Assembly: GCA_021464415.1 (NCBI GenBank)
Contig: CM038468.1
Coordinates: 28,508,969-28,572,968 of the forward strand
Reading direction: 5' to 3'
From: Lonicera japonica
Taxonomy: Eukaryota; Streptophyta; Magnoliopsida; Dipsacales; Caprifoliaceae
Length of the DNA: 64,000 nt
How positions within the stretch are numbered: position 1 is the stretch's first letter; every line of letters begins with the position of its first letter. Position numbers and translations under genes: made by a program. Under the pieces are notes generated by a model, which did no database searches, was not told the DNA's origin, and worked only from the letters and a program-made list of their open reading frames with translations. Positions 1 through 12,915 of this stretch are shown piece by piece.

Positions 1-2769
1 GGGTGCTTCTTCGGCCCAAACCCACAAGTCCAATTAATTAATATACAAGCCCATGGAAGACCTTATGGTATAAATTTTATTTTTTATTTTTTAAACAGGG
101 ACAAAAGATAAAGTGGCTTAATTTTGATTCTCAAAAGATAATGTGATTGATACTCTTTTGTTTGAACTTTGAAGAAACATCTCAAAGTGACTCCCTAAAG
201 CTCTAGGCATCTCTTTTGTCAACTACCTAGGGCCCAAAGGGATTACTCACTTTGCCCATTTGTATAAAGTTTATATGCTCTATGTTGCATGTGGTACAAT
301 AATGGGAAGTTTTGTTTGTTGCCTTTTTTTTTTCTCTTTATCTTTTCTTGTTGAAAGATTTGTGTGGCTAAATTGGTGTGAGAGTCATAAAATTTATTGT
401 GATCAGTTGCTGTCTGATTTTGATGTTGGAAAAAGAGAAAGGCTTAAGTTTGAATGCTTCATATTCAATCCTAAAATTTAAATCAAATGAGCTACCGATG
501 TTATTGTTTTGCTAGGGTCTCAATTGCAAACTTTACAACAAAATAACTCTTTAATGTAACTCAAAATATATTCATCACGAAAGGTTTTGCCACTAAATGT
601 CTCCCATTGCTAAAATTTTGAGCCACATTTACCAAAGATCCTTTAGTGACACAACTTTGAGTTTATCTTTTTTTTTGTGACGATTACTAAGCTTCATCAT
701 TATACGAGTATATTTTGTGACAAAATTACGTTTTTATCACAAGATTTAGTAACTAACTGAACCGTTTGTTTTAATAAATTTGTTTTATGAAACGAAAAGG
801 GATAGTTTTACCGATTTTAATTGCTCAATAATCATACCATGAGTTTTACATTTGAAAAATGTATAAAAAAATAAACCCGAAAGTGTAGCATTGCTCGTAA
901 AATACCAGTACCTTAGAATCTTAGAAATTCGAACTTTTTTAGTTCTACTATCCATTCCTAGATTTTCCTTAGCAAAGTTCCGAAGTACAATATTGTCAGA
1001 AGCAAGAGGTCATACGCTTTAATTATCCCATTTCAATGAGCCCACAACCAATACTCTTTGGGGACCAGCAAAAGAGGATAAAGCAATTTCAACAATTTTC
1101 GTGACAAAAAAATATTATCAAGATCGGCTATAAATAATAAATTATTTATGGTAAAAGTGAGATTATTTACTTTTAGACCACCTGCAGCAAAAAAGTTAAT
1201 AAAGTAGGTAAAAAATATATATTTAGTCTACCAGTTTAATTTTGTTTACGCTGAAAAAGGTAAAAAAATTGGTAAAATGGACATAGACGATGCTTTCAGT
1301 ATCGTCTGTGGGTTCACAGATGATGGACTGTGTATCCACTCTGGCAATTAAAAAAAAAACGGAGGGCTGATGTTCTGAGCATCGGTCATGCACAGCCAAT
1401 ACACATTATATTAGCTATGGTAAATGTGTCTATTGCCACATATAGCAATAACTTATTATTTCAAATACTTTTTTTTCCACTTTTATCCATACTGATGTAG
1501 ATCAAATTATGATATATTTTCCATATCTCCATATCGGTGGATATGGTCTTAGGATTAACATAGGATAAATCAAGCCTAAACCTCGACAAATTGTAGAACT
1601 AGTGACGAAATTAATATTATACTTTTTTAGCGATGAAAATTTGTGTTTAAGCACAATATGTATTCTTCGAACTCGTTACAAAAATTGCAACAACCGTGAG
1701 ATTGATGATAAAACTCAAAATTTTATCACTAAAATATGACAAAAAACTTTAGTTCAGCGTAGACTTTTTGGACCAAAAGCTTTTGTCACGTACCAGAACA
1801 ATTTTTTGTCACACTTGATTTGAGAAGGAATATTAATTCATTGCCCATTGTTTTCAGAAAATGGTATTTGACTTCACTCTTCAATATCTAAGTATCTTTC
1901 TACTCGTTCAATATACAGATGTCAATTTTAGTGTTCCTTTGGTTCAAAATTTGGTTTGTTTCTAAAGTTTTATGTATATTTGCCCCACACTTTACACACA
2001 TTGCCGCAGCGGAAAACGGATTAGAAAATGGAAAGACAGCCACATGACACAATAAATATCGTGCCACACAATAAAGCAGCTACACGACATTCACAACGTC
2101 ATGCCACACAATAATATTGTCACATCAAAGGAGCATATATATATTCATAATGTCATGCTATATAATAAAATTGTCCCACGATCTTTATTATGTCGCACTA
2201 TACACTTACAACATCACACGATATATACAATATCACACGGAGATAATGTAATCATAAGCCATTTTTATCTATCTACTACACTTTTGTCCTGCATATTCCT
2301 ATTTTTCCACGTGTACACTAGAGAGAGAGACAAAATTGCTATGTATAGCCTTTTTCACTACCGGCTGCGGACGGCCTTATATATATATATAAAATAAAAG
2401 ATTAGATATATATAGAGCGAAGAATAATTGTAAACTAGTCGATCTGGATCTTAATTGATTTAGACACCACAACAAGACATAATTAATTAAAAGTTGAGAA
2501 TTAAAGACCAGTGGTTGGTATGTAGCATCGAAATTAATGAGGCTTATGCTCATGTCGAGTTAATAGAAATCTCAAATTTATTAGGGTTTCACATTAACCG
2601 TACATTTCGTAAGAAACAACTTGTCCTAACCTGATCAGAATTCTGATCAGTCTTCTCATTAGAGAAGTTTTAATTGTGCGGTTCATTTATAGTTGGTTTA
2701 AATTTTTTTTTTATTTTTTTTTTTCAAAACTCTAATCAAGAATAAGAACGTAATTTTTTTTTTAAGAAA
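1..2769. other. AT-rich intergenic DNA, no gene seen
   Basis: No open frame here resembles a known protein. Two stretches (about 580-760 and 1,590-1,830) carry repeated gtgac/gtcac words in both orientations, such as the one near 1,785, and look like subterminal regions of decayed DNA transposons. At about 1,270-1,420 several short inverted repeats occur (gacgatgc...gtatcgtc, gtgggttcacag). About 2,040-2,240 holds loosely repeated cacacaata/tgtcac words. None of these has ends that I can define. Confidence 0.5.
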
Positions 2770-3122
2770 TTTAATGGACTGCGTAAATGGGAGTAACCCT
2801 TCCAAATACATTTGTAACTCACATGGATTTTGAACTGCTCCTATCGAGTTTTTGAACTTGTGTCACCTTCACTCTTGATCTCTTCTCCAAAGACTTACTT
2901 TCATGCTAATCGTCATACCTGCTTCACTATCCCCTATGAGATTAATCAATTACCCCATTTGCTAACGGGATTGAAACCCTACCCAAGGTCGATTTCCAGC
3001 GGTGTGAAAATAATGCTTGACCAGCGGCAGCCACACACCACGAGCGAGAATTAGTCAATGTGCAAAAGTTGGTCCGAACAACTCGTAAGGTAACTCTCAA
3101 ACCACAAAAAAAATAAAAAAAT
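2770..3122 (+). mobile_element. SINE-like element (3' end recognisable)
   Basis: The 3' part (about 3,035-3,122) reads gcgagaattagtcaatgtgc, then an aagttggtccgaac stretch and an A-rich tail. It lines up block by block with the reverse complement of the well-preserved SINE at 60.3 kb (ggattagtcaaggtgcgcg, then agctggcccggac, then caaacc plus an A tract). The 5' half is longer and does not match that copy, so the start is a guess. The 74-residue open frame across it is incidental. Confidence 0.45.
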
Positions 3123-4757
3123 ACAAGCCATTTGTATTTTGAACCAGTGATCTAAATTACTACTCTACTTTAAAGTGATTTTTGTCACTTTAGAGAAGCA
3201 ACATTCGTCGTAACACATTCTAATATGAACATGTTTTTTTTTAATGTTCATTCTTCATATTGTCCTTGGAATATTCTAAACTATTTTTCATCGTGCAAAT
3301 CGCTCTAGAGTAAAGTTGATGAACTTTAAAAATTAAGGAGAATTCTAGATAACCATTCTCTTATTCGATGACTGAAAGAGTCAGGAGAATTCAAAATTTA
3401 ATAATGAATACTTTTCTATCTTTGACAATATTACCATTCTTTATAACAAACAAAAAATTTGTTTTTACATTATAATTAAATAATGTTCAATCATATGGTA
3501 TAATATTGTAGCCTTCATATATTGTAATACTGTATCTAATTTTAATCAAATTTATATATTTTAATACTGTATCAGCAACTTGTTCTTTATATTAATCTTA
3601 ACTGGGAGTTTTAAAAAAAAGAAACAAATTTGTTTAAAATTTTAAAATGTCATATTATTTTTTTCTTTACCACGAAGTGTCCCCACACTACATTGGGGTG
3701 GGACTAGTCAATGTGGACTTTCCTTCAGAGCTAAAATTTATTATATTTTTGCTATGTGAGGAATACACTCGTCCGCGCGCACACACGCATATATATATTT
3801 GAGGAAAGAGATCCAAGTATTTATATATAATATTTCAATTTTCTCGTCATTTTACTACTTTAAAAATTCTGAAAACTCTAGAGCTTGCCTCGTGAATTGA
3901 ATTCTTGCATATGCCATTGAGTAGATATATAAAATTTGTAAAATTTTTACTAAATTATACAAATTTATTTTAAGAACAGCCTAACAATTTTACATAGTTA
4001 AATGGAAAATCTAAACGAATTAATGATATCCCATTTGAAGCCCCCAAAGTCTTCAAATGTCGTACAAAATCAAATCAATGTTTGGATGTCCCTTATGATA
4101 GGGTTGTTGGTGAACTTTCGTAGGGGGATATCATGAATTTCTTGGTACATGATTGGTTGGATTTCTGACTTTAGTCCTAAATTAAAATTTAATAGTTTGT
4201 TATGTTTACATTCCACCTAATTTCTAACTAATTAACACACATGTACACACCCATAGATTGCTCTTTGTCTTCGGTAGGGTGGGGTTTGAGGAATTTTCTA
4301 TAACTTAACTTAACAATACTGTTATCCCTCTTTGTTTACCGGCTAGCCTTTTTTGAATATAAAGTCTCGAAAGGGCTTATTATAATTAATATATTGTGAT
4401 TTGAATATTTTTACTATATAAAAAATGAAGTACATATATTTTTTAAGGAAAGAGATTAAATATTTATATATAATATTTCAATTTTTTCCTCATTTTACTA
4501 CTTAAATTTTTTAAAAGTCTCTAAAGCTTGTCCCGTGAATTGGATTCCTACATACGGCACTAAGTACAGTCATGAAGAAATAAATTGATCTTTGCAAAAG
4601 AAAAATAAGTGAGTATCCTTTTGATGCACAAACATTGTAAATATTGATCAAAATTTGATGGCGATTAATGTGCCCCAAACCATTGAAATATAAATATTAA
4701 TTAAGAAGAAGCTGGAAAGTTGAATATATAGCTAAATTTCGAGTATGCAATTAGGGC
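3123..4757. repeat. Intergenic DNA with diverged local duplications
   Basis: The block at about 3,790-3,930 (ggaaagagatccaagtattt...gcttgcctcgtgaattg) recurs in diverged form at about 4,440-4,575. A second block, about 4,060-4,160 (aaaatcaaatcaatgtttgg...ggtgaactttcgtagg), recurs at about 5,645-5,740. The copies flank the element at 4,758, so this is a patchy segmental duplication. No coding frame is recognised. Confidence 0.55.
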
Positions 4758-5249
4758 TAGAAGTGTGCATGGTTCAGTTAACTGAACCGACTTATCGGTT
4801 TGGTTATTGGCGATTTGGTTAATCGGTTTTTGTCAGTTTTGGACTTGAACTTGAGCCTATTTTGTATTGTTGGGTCATGGCTTAAAAATTAATTTTATAA
4901 ATAACATTTTATATTGTTGGGCCATGGCCTAAGTCATTTTTGACAAAAAAATAAAATCAATTGGGTACTTTTCTACTTCAGTTTTTACCTTATATATTTT
5001 TATTTTATATATATTTTTAAAGGAAATAAACTTGTACATTTAACCAATAGGAGAATGAAACGTGTATAATCGGCTCGGTTCGGTTTTCACCAATTCTAGG
5101 ATTCAGGCAACTGACAACTGAACCGACCCCATTGGTTTTCGTATTTTTCAACTGAATCGGGACCGAAAACCTTGAAAAATTGGCTAACTCAGTTCGATTC
5201 GAGCACGCTCGAGCCGGTTTTGGGTTTTTTTTTTTTCTACACACTCCTA
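4758..5249. mobile_element. hAT-like MITE, copy 1
   Basis: Starts tagaagtgtgcatggttc and ends ctacacactccta, the reverse complement of a near-match, so it has short terminal inverted repeats. The interior is rich in ggttcggtt/aaccgaaccg words that pair across the element. A second copy in inverted orientation lies at 15,535-16,065 with the same interior blocks (ggcttaaaaattaattttat, gggccatggcctaag and their complements). The TAGGGGTGTG-type end is common in hAT MITEs. I could not find a convincing 8-bp target duplication. Confidence 0.6.
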
Positions 5250-5961
5250 TATATCTAGGACAAACACATGTTAATAAAATGATAATAACTTTTTCCACAA
5301 ACCACTTCAAAACTACTAGTCTCGGTAGCTTTCCTTCACAATTCATTATATGAAAACTCGGTTTGAGACAAAACAAGATCCTACTTCCAAATATTGCTGC
5401 CTCTTAAGATTCTCAAAATATTTCTTATATTCGATTGATATTCGATTCGGTCATCCATATTTGTGAATAATGGAAAATGTTAAATTGCAAAATTTTATCG
5501 CGCTTTCTTCAAAGAATACGCGCATGCGCCATAAATGTGTCAAATTTGAATCGTCATATGAAATTATTATTTCTGGAACACTATATGAGTATATGAAGTT
5601 TAACAACCTCTATAAACTATAAATCAGTCCCATGAGTTACAATATCGCACAAAATCAAATCAATGTTTCGTTGTCCCTTATGATGGGTGGTTGGTGAACT
5701 TTCGTAGGGAATATCATGAATTTCTGGTAAGAGTGGCTACATAATTGGATGGAATTCTTGCTTCTTTTGATTTTACTCTCTTTCGTACGAAAGCAAAGGC
5801 CTCATCAATCACCGACTACAAGGACGTATGTAGGAATTAGATTGATGGGGGTACAAACAAAAGAATTTAAAAAACGTACGAAAACGTTTTTCTCATGATA
5901 AAATATAGAAGTTAATTTTTAAAAGTTAAGAAACAAAATAATTAAATCAATGGGTTATAAG
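5250..5961. other. Intergenic, no gene seen
   Basis: AT-rich DNA with the second copy of the 4.06-4.16-kb duplicated block at about 5,645-5,740. No gene or further element is identified. Confidence 0.5.
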
Positions 5962-6466
5962 CAAGGGTGGAGCCACCATGTGGACAGGGGGCGGTGGCCC
6001 TACCTGAGATTGTGGGACAAATTTTAGTAGTAGGAAATATTGAGGGGGTTACGTGTGATAAAAAAGGTAAATGCAGGGTAAGGGTAAGGGTTCGTATTTA
6101 AGAATACTTTGGAATTATACGTGGAGCGTGCAACAGGATACATAAGTTTAAGGTAAGGTTTTGTGTTTTTGTTATACTGGATTGAAAAAGAATAAATTGT
6201 TTTAATTTATATTGGATTAAAAAAGAATAAATTATTTTAATTTTTGTTGTCGACAATGAAAATATTATTTAATGTTTTTAAAATATGAAGTTTGGAAGGA
6301 GAATATTGTAATTAAATATGTGATTTTAATTTTTGACGCAAAAGATGCTAGTATTTTTGTATAATATTTTAATTTTTGCCTTATTATAGTATATGCAAAA
6401 AAAAAATATTTGGTAAAGACTATTAATTTTGGCCCCTCATGAACTTAATTTCTGCCTCCGCCTCTG
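5962..6466. mobile_element. hAT-type MITE with 8-bp target duplication
   Basis: Left end caagggtggagccacc and right end ctgcctccgcctctg are imperfect inverted repeats. The flanks gttataag (5,954-5,961) and attataag (6,467-6,474) match at 7 of 8 bases, the target-duplication length of the hAT superfamily. The 505-bp interior has no coding capacity, so the element is non-autonomous. Confidence 0.7.
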
Positions 6467-7453
6467 ATTATAAGAACGAGGACCCCTGAATTTTGTAGAG
6501 CTTTTTTTGCAAGGATAGACCCAGGATTTTTAGTTGGGGCAAATTGAACTAAACCAAAATCTCAAAAACTAAAAAATAAAAATCAAAGACCTCGTATTTC
6601 TTTTCGTTATTTATAATTGCATAACTAAAACGCACCCACAAAAGATACCTATGTTCATGAGAAAAAATAACCCAACTATATGAATTTTCACCAAAATAAA
6701 ATTAGCTACAAATTTAACATAAATTGTAAAATTAATTACCTATAAGAGTGACAAAATTTAGAATAGATGAATAAAATTTTGCTCCACAAAAATGGAGAGA
6801 AACTGAGAGATTTGAGAAACTGAGAAATTTAGCAGCAAGCCCATTTAATAATTTACCTTCTAATCAAAGTCTCTATTAAATCATTAAATCTATATCAATA
6901 ATTAATTGAGGGACAAAATCAATTTGCTTAGGATTTGTACAATTTAGATACGTAAAAATTCAGAAATTCTATTCATAATTAATCATAATTACATATATAT
7001 AATATAATTAATTTCGTCCGCAAACAAAACTATAGAAGGACAAAACAAATTGAAATCTTACTTGAATAGTAGGAATGAAAAAGCCCTAAAATCTCAATTA
7101 TTTTGCTGCATAATCTCAGATCATGAATGACAAAATCAAACTCAATTTGAGGAAAATAGTTTCTTTAGAGGTTTAGAGTGAAATAAAATTTGAAACCTAG
7201 AACAGAGCTGTTGAATACCCTTCTTTTTACTTTTGAGTACCTTTGTCTAACTTGATAAATTACCAACTTACCTTATAAATATTAACATAATTACAAAAAG
7301 GTCCAATTTTTTTATATTATTATTATTATTATTATTATTATTTTAATATCATACTAGTAAACTTTTTGGAAAATCTCAGGGGTATGTTCGTACCCTGGTC
7401 CAGCGTGTGTACTCCCCTGCCCTCTTCAAGGCTTTGTCAAATTTTGATATTAA
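6467..7453. other. Intergenic, with a TTA microsatellite
   Basis: AT-rich, no gene recognised. A (TTA)n microsatellite occupies about 7,313-7,343. The last three bases (taa, 7,451-7,453) are the left target duplication of the next element. Confidence 0.6.
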
Positions 7454-7718
7454 GGGTCCGTTTGATTGCGTAAATTACTTAATTTTAGAATTAGTTAATT
7501 TTCGATTGAAGAATTGTAATTTCCTCATTTATGAATGTAGACACCCCGATCTGTGACCCCCGCAAGAACCCTAACGACATACGAGAACTACTGTTTTTGG
7601 AGTTCGGGACCCACCTGACCACCCGAAACTACCCCGAAAGGGTTTGTTGGCCAACAAACCTGTTTTTTAAGAGGGATTGTCGCAAGACATATCAGTGCGT
7701 TGCGCTACAATCACTGGT

Positions 7719-8130
7719 GTTGGAGGTAAATTCACAATTGCGCTCATCTCCGTGGTGAATCCGGAGGGTATATCCGGTGTGCAGGTTATCTAATGCCATG
7801 GCGCTCTAATGGTCGTTGGGTACAAGGAAATAAAGTTGCGCCTTCGCTAACAGCTATAGCTTTTGGCGCAGTGGTAAGCGCTTGATCCTCACAATTGGTA
7901 TCAGAGGAGGTCACGGGTTCGATACCTGGGGCGCGCCATTGTGGGGGGGGGGATTGTTGGAGGTAAATCCACAATTGCGCTCCTCTCCGTGGTGAATCCA
8001 GAGGGTATATCCGGTGTGCAGGTTATCTAATGCCATGGCGCTCTAATGGTCGTTGGGTACAAGGAAATAAAGTTGTGCCTTCGCTAACAGCTATAGCTTT
8101 TGGCGCAGTGGTAAGCGCTTGATCCTCACA
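7719..8130 (+). mobile_element. Tandem tRNA-derived SINE-like insertion in the LTR
   Basis: A 237-bp unit (7,719-7,955) is followed head to tail by a 175-bp partial copy (7,956-8,130) that breaks off just after the A box. The complete unit carries a pol III A-box match (tggcgcagtgg, 7,864-7,874) and a B-box match (gggttcgatacc, from about 7,914), then a G run. It lies between actggt at 7,713-7,718 and actggt at 8,131-8,136, a probable target duplication. Related LTRs lack it. The 61-62-residue minus-strand open frames are by-products. Confidence 0.7.
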
Positions 8131-8236
8131 ACTGGTATGTCGCGCGATAATCACTTCTATGTCGCACGACAAACCCCTCTGACCCCGACCATCCACTCTT
8201 TGACACATCAGTCTGTCAGAGACATCACTTCAGCCG

Positions 8237-8326
8237 TATGTCGCGCGACATTGGTCAACATGTCGCGCGACACTTGCCCTTTCTGGAGAAATGTCGCGCG
8301 ACAATCCTTCCCCCGCACTATAAATA
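8237..8326 (+). promoter_or_regulatory. LTR promoter: palindrome cluster and TATA box
   Basis: TATAAATA at 8,319-8,326 lies downstream of three perfect copies of TGTCGCGCGACA (near 8,239, 8,262 and at 8,292-8,303). Variant copies lie further upstream (7,678, 8,137, 8,160). The distance from LTR start to TATA is 783 bp, or about 371 bp after subtracting the SINE, close to the 376 bp in the related LTR, which supports this as the family's U3 promoter. Confidence 0.65.
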
Positions 8327-9853
8327 GACCAACACCCCCAAGGGTTTGAGGACAGCAACTTGGATTTGGAAAATTATTGGCTTATATCTGATTTTTCAGT
8401 CTTTCGTCCAATATTCTTTGTTATAATCTTATTTCCGAGGAATTATCGAATTTATTCTCTGGAATCGAATTCTCGAAAATATCTGAAAAATGAAAAGATC
8501 ATTATCGCCGGAGATCTTTTTGCCGTATTATATTCTCTTTCTTATTATTATTCTCGTCGGGAAGGTAAAGAAAATCTCTTCTAGTATTTAAATTATATAT
8601 CTGTGTACTTGTTTTACTTCTGTTATTCAGTCCACGTTTTATTTGAATAAACTTATTACTAAGTTACAAAGTAGTCTACCGTTTTCAAAACAAAAGACCC
8701 CGATAAAATCATTTTCAAAAACAGCAGTATAAGTACATTATCATTCGGATAAAATTCTGTTTTTAAAATCCGGACTGATAAGACTTATCTAGGAATTAAA
8801 ATCAACATATCCTGTCTTTTTTATAAACTGCGACGTGTCTGATAAAACTTCCCTCAAAGAGTTCTAATTTTATATTAAATTAGTCCCGATACAAGATCCG
8901 AACTTTTACAAAAGTAATCACAATACGAGAAAACCATCATTATCCGAGAAAATAATACGAGAAACTCTCTCAAAATAAAAGGTTTTGTCACTTGTATTTA
9001 CATCTTTCAAAATATAAAAATATCGAATCTCGGAACACAAAGGTTTTTATCCCTTTTCCCGCTTTTCCCAGAAATTAGGGTTTTCTCACTTGGAAAGTAG
9101 TAGATTGTCAGTAAAAGCATCCAAGTTTTTCAACATAAAATAAACATATAAGACCACTAGAGACCGAAAGGGCGGAATGGGTGCTTAACACCTTCTCAAA
9201 CCGTAATATAGTTTCTGAACTTTATAGAATCCTAGTTTCGCAGACAAATGTGTAAAGAAAGGCTTATCCATAGCCTTTTCTCTTACACAACTATTTTGTC
9301 CGTTTTCTCGTAAAACGTACTGGCGACTCTAAACGAACTCCCTTGTATATAGAAATATGATAGAAAGACTCCCGATATGAATTATCAACACCAACGGAAG
9401 CAAATGGAACGACGGGATCCGTTCCGACGTTCCAAACGCTCAGCAACAGGATCGAGACCCGGGGGTCGCATTTGCGGATTCTCACAATGAATAATTTAAT
9501 TCTAATTCAAGTAGTGTTTGGAAAACTTAAATGAGAAATTCCGATTGTTAGAATAAAAACATGTTATCTATTGTTCAATTTTATTTAAAATTTTGTCTAG
9601 ATACATCAACATCACGGATATAAACTAGATCTTCTCAAAAAATAGAGTTGCAATGAATTATCTAATTCTAGAATTAAGCAATTTCAAGTTTTACTTGAAA
9701 TGACTTAATTTGAATTTTTGTGAATCAACTTGAATTATTATATTTACAATTGTTCAATTTACACAATCAAACACTAATAAATGAAAATTTTGTAAATTAC
9801 TTAATTATAAATTATTTAATTCGTAATTTGAAGGACAACCAAACGGGCCCTAA

Positions 9854-10049
9854 ATGATTTTGACAAGCCGTACTCTCAATCTTTGAGGGGCTTATCCTAA
9901 TTTTAATTTGTAGGATTTTTTTTTCGTATGACTGATTTAATTCAAGTTTTAAATTATTTTAAAAATGTTATATTTTATTTCAAAAAAGATTTAATAGTTG
10001 GTTCAAATTTTGAGTTAGGAATGTATTATTGTAAAAATGTGGTATTTTT
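9854..10049. other. Short intergenic stretch
   Basis: Nothing recognised apart from AT-rich sequence following the TAA target duplication. Confidence 0.5.
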
Positions 10050-11540
10050 TCAGAGTTCGTTTGATTCGAGTTTTGAGAATGGCATAGACATTATAGATTT
10101 TTGAAAAGTTTTTCTCCTTACATTTTGAATGTCTTGCTAGTGTTTGTTTCGGATATGAATTATTCTTTTTTGAAATGTTTAATTACTCTCTCTATATTTA
10201 GTTAAAACGAGAATATGAATAACATACGTGTACTAAAATATTCTTCATTTTTTCAAACAAGAATATGAAAAAAAATACGTGTAAATTACTAAAATATTCT
10301 TCTCTTTTTCAAACAAGAATATGAAAAAAATACGTTTAAATTACTAAAATATTCTTCACTTTTTCAAACAAGAATATGAAAAAAAAATCTTATTCAACTT
10401 ATTATTATTATTAAACACATGCAACCACTTTTCATAGTTTTTGATAATAAAAACTTAAATTTTACATTTGTATTAGGACTTATTTTTTAATTTTTAAAAT
10501 GAAGAACATTTTGCTAATTCACAAGTATTTCCTTTATGCTTTCGTTTGAATCATATATAGAGAGAGATAATTCAACGTTCTAAAAAAAAAAAATTTATTT
10601 CCAAACCAAACATTGGCAAGATATCTTAAATATCAAGATAAAAGCTTTCTGAGAATTTAGAATGCTTATTTCATTTGGTTCGGATATGAATTCTTAAATA
10701 TCTTGACATTTAGAATACATTGCTAATGTTTGGTTCGGATATGATTTCTTCTTTCTTGGAACGTTGAAATACTTCTCTATATTTAGTTAAAACGAGAATA
10801 TGAATGACATACATGTAAATTACTAAAATATTCTTCACTTTTTCAAAAAACGATATGAAAAAAAAATCTTATTCAACTTTTATTATTATTGTTATTATTA
10901 TTATTAAACACATACAACCACGTACTTTTCATAGTTCTTAATAATAAAAACTTAAATTTTACATTTGTATTAGGACTTGTATTTTAATTTTTAAAATGAA
11001 GAACATTTTGCTAATTCACATGTATTTCCTTGATACTTTCGTTTGAATCAAATATAGAGAGGTAATTCAGCGTTCTAAGAAAGATGAATTCATTTTCGAA
11101 CCAAACATCGGTAAGATATTTTAAATATCAAGATAAAAGCTTTCTAAGAAAATGTTCATCTTTAATAACAAAGCCCTTGTCTGGCATCTGTTTATTTTTT
11201 TTTCCAAATTTTAAAAACCCAATTCAAAATCAACTCTACTTTTACACTTCCTCAAAAAAAACTTAACTTTAATTTCCCTTTCTAAAAAAACTTTTAAAAC
11301 ACAATAACTTTAAATTCAAAAATCAAAATTAAATAAAAAAATATATATATTTAAAACATACTCGTTGAGATTTATAAAATAAGATCCATTTTGACTATTT
11401 TTTGAATTTTTTTTATGAGATTTTTAGTTGGTTGAAAAAAACTCAAAAAAAAAACCAAATCCACTTTTCAACATACTTCTAAATTCTACCGAACACTATA
11501 TTTTAAAAACTCAACTCAAAACATCCACCAAATAGGCCCA
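10050..11540. repeat. Duplicated MITE-like repeat
   Basis: A block of about 500 bp (about 10,130-10,620) containing ggttcggatatgaatt, then tatatttagttaaaacgag and acaagaatatgaaaaaa, is repeated in diverged form at about 10,680-11,120. A third relative is the Harbinger-like MITE at 47,088-47,653. Possible outer ends are gagttcgtttgattcgag near 10,054 and caccaaataggccc near 11,527. No matching target duplication was found, so the outer limits are uncertain. The 60-residue open frame at 11,084 is not a gene. Confidence 0.5.
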
Positions 11541-12009
11541 AAGTATTTGTAATGAAACATATTTTCATCACCAAAAATACTCATTTAATAACAAGAATTT
11601 GTCTTGTCACCAATGTATTTCTATAATGAAAATACTCAAAATTCAATACAAAAGTAGTAATAACCAAGTTATGGTGACGAAACTAGAGTGTTTGTCACTA
11701 AAGGATATTTCATTAATGTGACCCAAAATTTTAGTAATGCAAGAACAATGATTAGTTTTTACAAATTATGATAAAGTCATAGTATAAATTTACCAATTTA
11801 ATATTATTCTTTTAATACAAAGTATCACCGATGCACCTGGTGTACAATCGTGGTAGAAGGGAGAGGGCGCGAGAATTAGAGCCGCTAAGACTCCAACTCG
11901 AGATCTTTTGGTTTCAACTAAAACTTTTTATCATTTAATCTGCACAGCCAAATAAAATAATTGTATATTATTATTACTTTACTAAAACAAATATAATTAT
12001 TATCAGAAT
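11541..12009. other. Intergenic, no gene seen
   Basis: Region 11,540-11,750 has alternating gtgac/gtcac words (catcacc, ggtgacgaaac, gtcactaaagg) like the stretch at 580-760, possibly the end region of a decayed DNA transposon. No gene. Confidence 0.4.
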
Positions 12010-12915
12010 TAGAACATCTCCAATGGTTATATAAATATTGAGGTATAAATATGATAAGTTAACCCACTTTTACATAAAAGTTGAAGTATAAATAAATTGT
12101 ATTCCATTATTAGTTTTGCAAACTCTTGTGTAAAATTTGAAATAATCAATAAGATTCAAATAGATGTTAAATGTCAATTTACAAAATTTAAAATTAGTTT
12201 TTTCTCGAATTTTTTTATACATAATTTTATCATAACAATAAGTCTTGTTTTGTAGGTCTTGATGAATAAATTTCAAATATATAATTTGAATTAAAATATA
12301 CATTTTATATAAAAAAATTACTATATTTTAAAGTTTCATAAAATTATAAGGATAAATAATGCTGATGTGACCGTGCAAGTTGAAGGTGCATTTTACACAT
12401 TTATTTTACACAAAATACAAATTTAAAAGACTTTTGAAAGTAAAATATTTTATAAATTATATAAATTTTGGATAAAATAAAATTATAAAAAAATTAAAAA
12501 AATTATAATATAAAACAATAAAAATATATGGTACAACTTTTCGTAATAGTATACATTTTTCTATACATAAATTTATCATAATAATGAATCTTATTTTTTA
12601 GGTCTTAATGAATAAATTTCAAATATATAATTTTAATTAAAATATACATTTTATATTAAAAATTGTTATATTTTAAAGTTTTATAAAATTACAAGGATAA
12701 TAATGCTGATGTAATATTACAAACTAAAAGTGTATTTTACTCATTTATTTTACACAAAATACAAACTTAAAAAACTTTTAAAAGTAAAATATTTTATAAA
12801 TTATATAAATTTTAAACAAAATAAAATTTCAAAAATTTATTAAAAATGTTATAATATATAATAATAATAAAAATATATAGTACAACTTTTCGGTGTAAAT
12901 AGCTATTGCAATCTT
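12010..12915. repeat. MITE-like element with internal tandem duplication
   Basis: Two diverged copies of a block of about 340 bp lie in tandem (about 12,215-12,500 and 12,555-12,860). They share aggtcttgatgaataaattt, taatgctgatgt, and tttattttacacaaaatac. The region opens with acatctccaatggttat and closes with an imperfect inverse near 12,895-12,912 (aaatagctattgcaatc), a common plant MITE pattern. No target duplication was confirmed. The minus-strand 77-residue open frame inside is incidental. Confidence 0.45.

Larger units (their letters stand above)
7536..9486 (+). mobile_element. Solo LTR, same family as the 27-36 kb gag element
   Basis: Begins TGTAGACACCCCG and ends GCGGATTCTCACA (TG...CA), flanked by the perfect 5-bp duplication ATGAA (7,531-7,535 and 9,487-9,491). 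Its sequence follows the LTRs at 26,940 and 34,869 read on the minus strand: the same gacccccgcaagaacccta start, the palindrome cluster, a TATA box, the gggtgcttaacacctt block, and the gtcgcatttgcggattc end. No internal region is present, so it is a recombination-derived solo LTR. It is longer than its relatives, in part because of the SINE insertion at 7,719-8,130. Confidence 0.85.
7454..9850. mobile_element. Harbinger-type MITE split by an LTR insertion
   Basis: Left end gggtccgtttgattgcg and right end caaccaaacgggccc are inverted repeats, and both sides are flanked by TAA (7,451-7,453 and 9,851-9,853), the 3-bp target duplication of PIF/Harbinger elements. The solo LTR at 7,536-9,486 sits inside it. 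Removing the LTR and its duplicated 5 bp leaves about 441 bp, a usual MITE size. Interior arms such as gtaaattacttaatt pair across the gap. Confidence 0.75.

Noticed and set aside
7861..7930. tRNA gene at the A/B boxes
   Set aside because: There is no acceptor-stem pairing or anticodon arm; the boxes belong to a repeated SINE unit.
8237..8303. CAMTA CGCG-box assignment for TGTCGCGCGACA
   Set aside because: The bases flanking CGCG (T before, or A after) do not fit the VCGCGB consensus.
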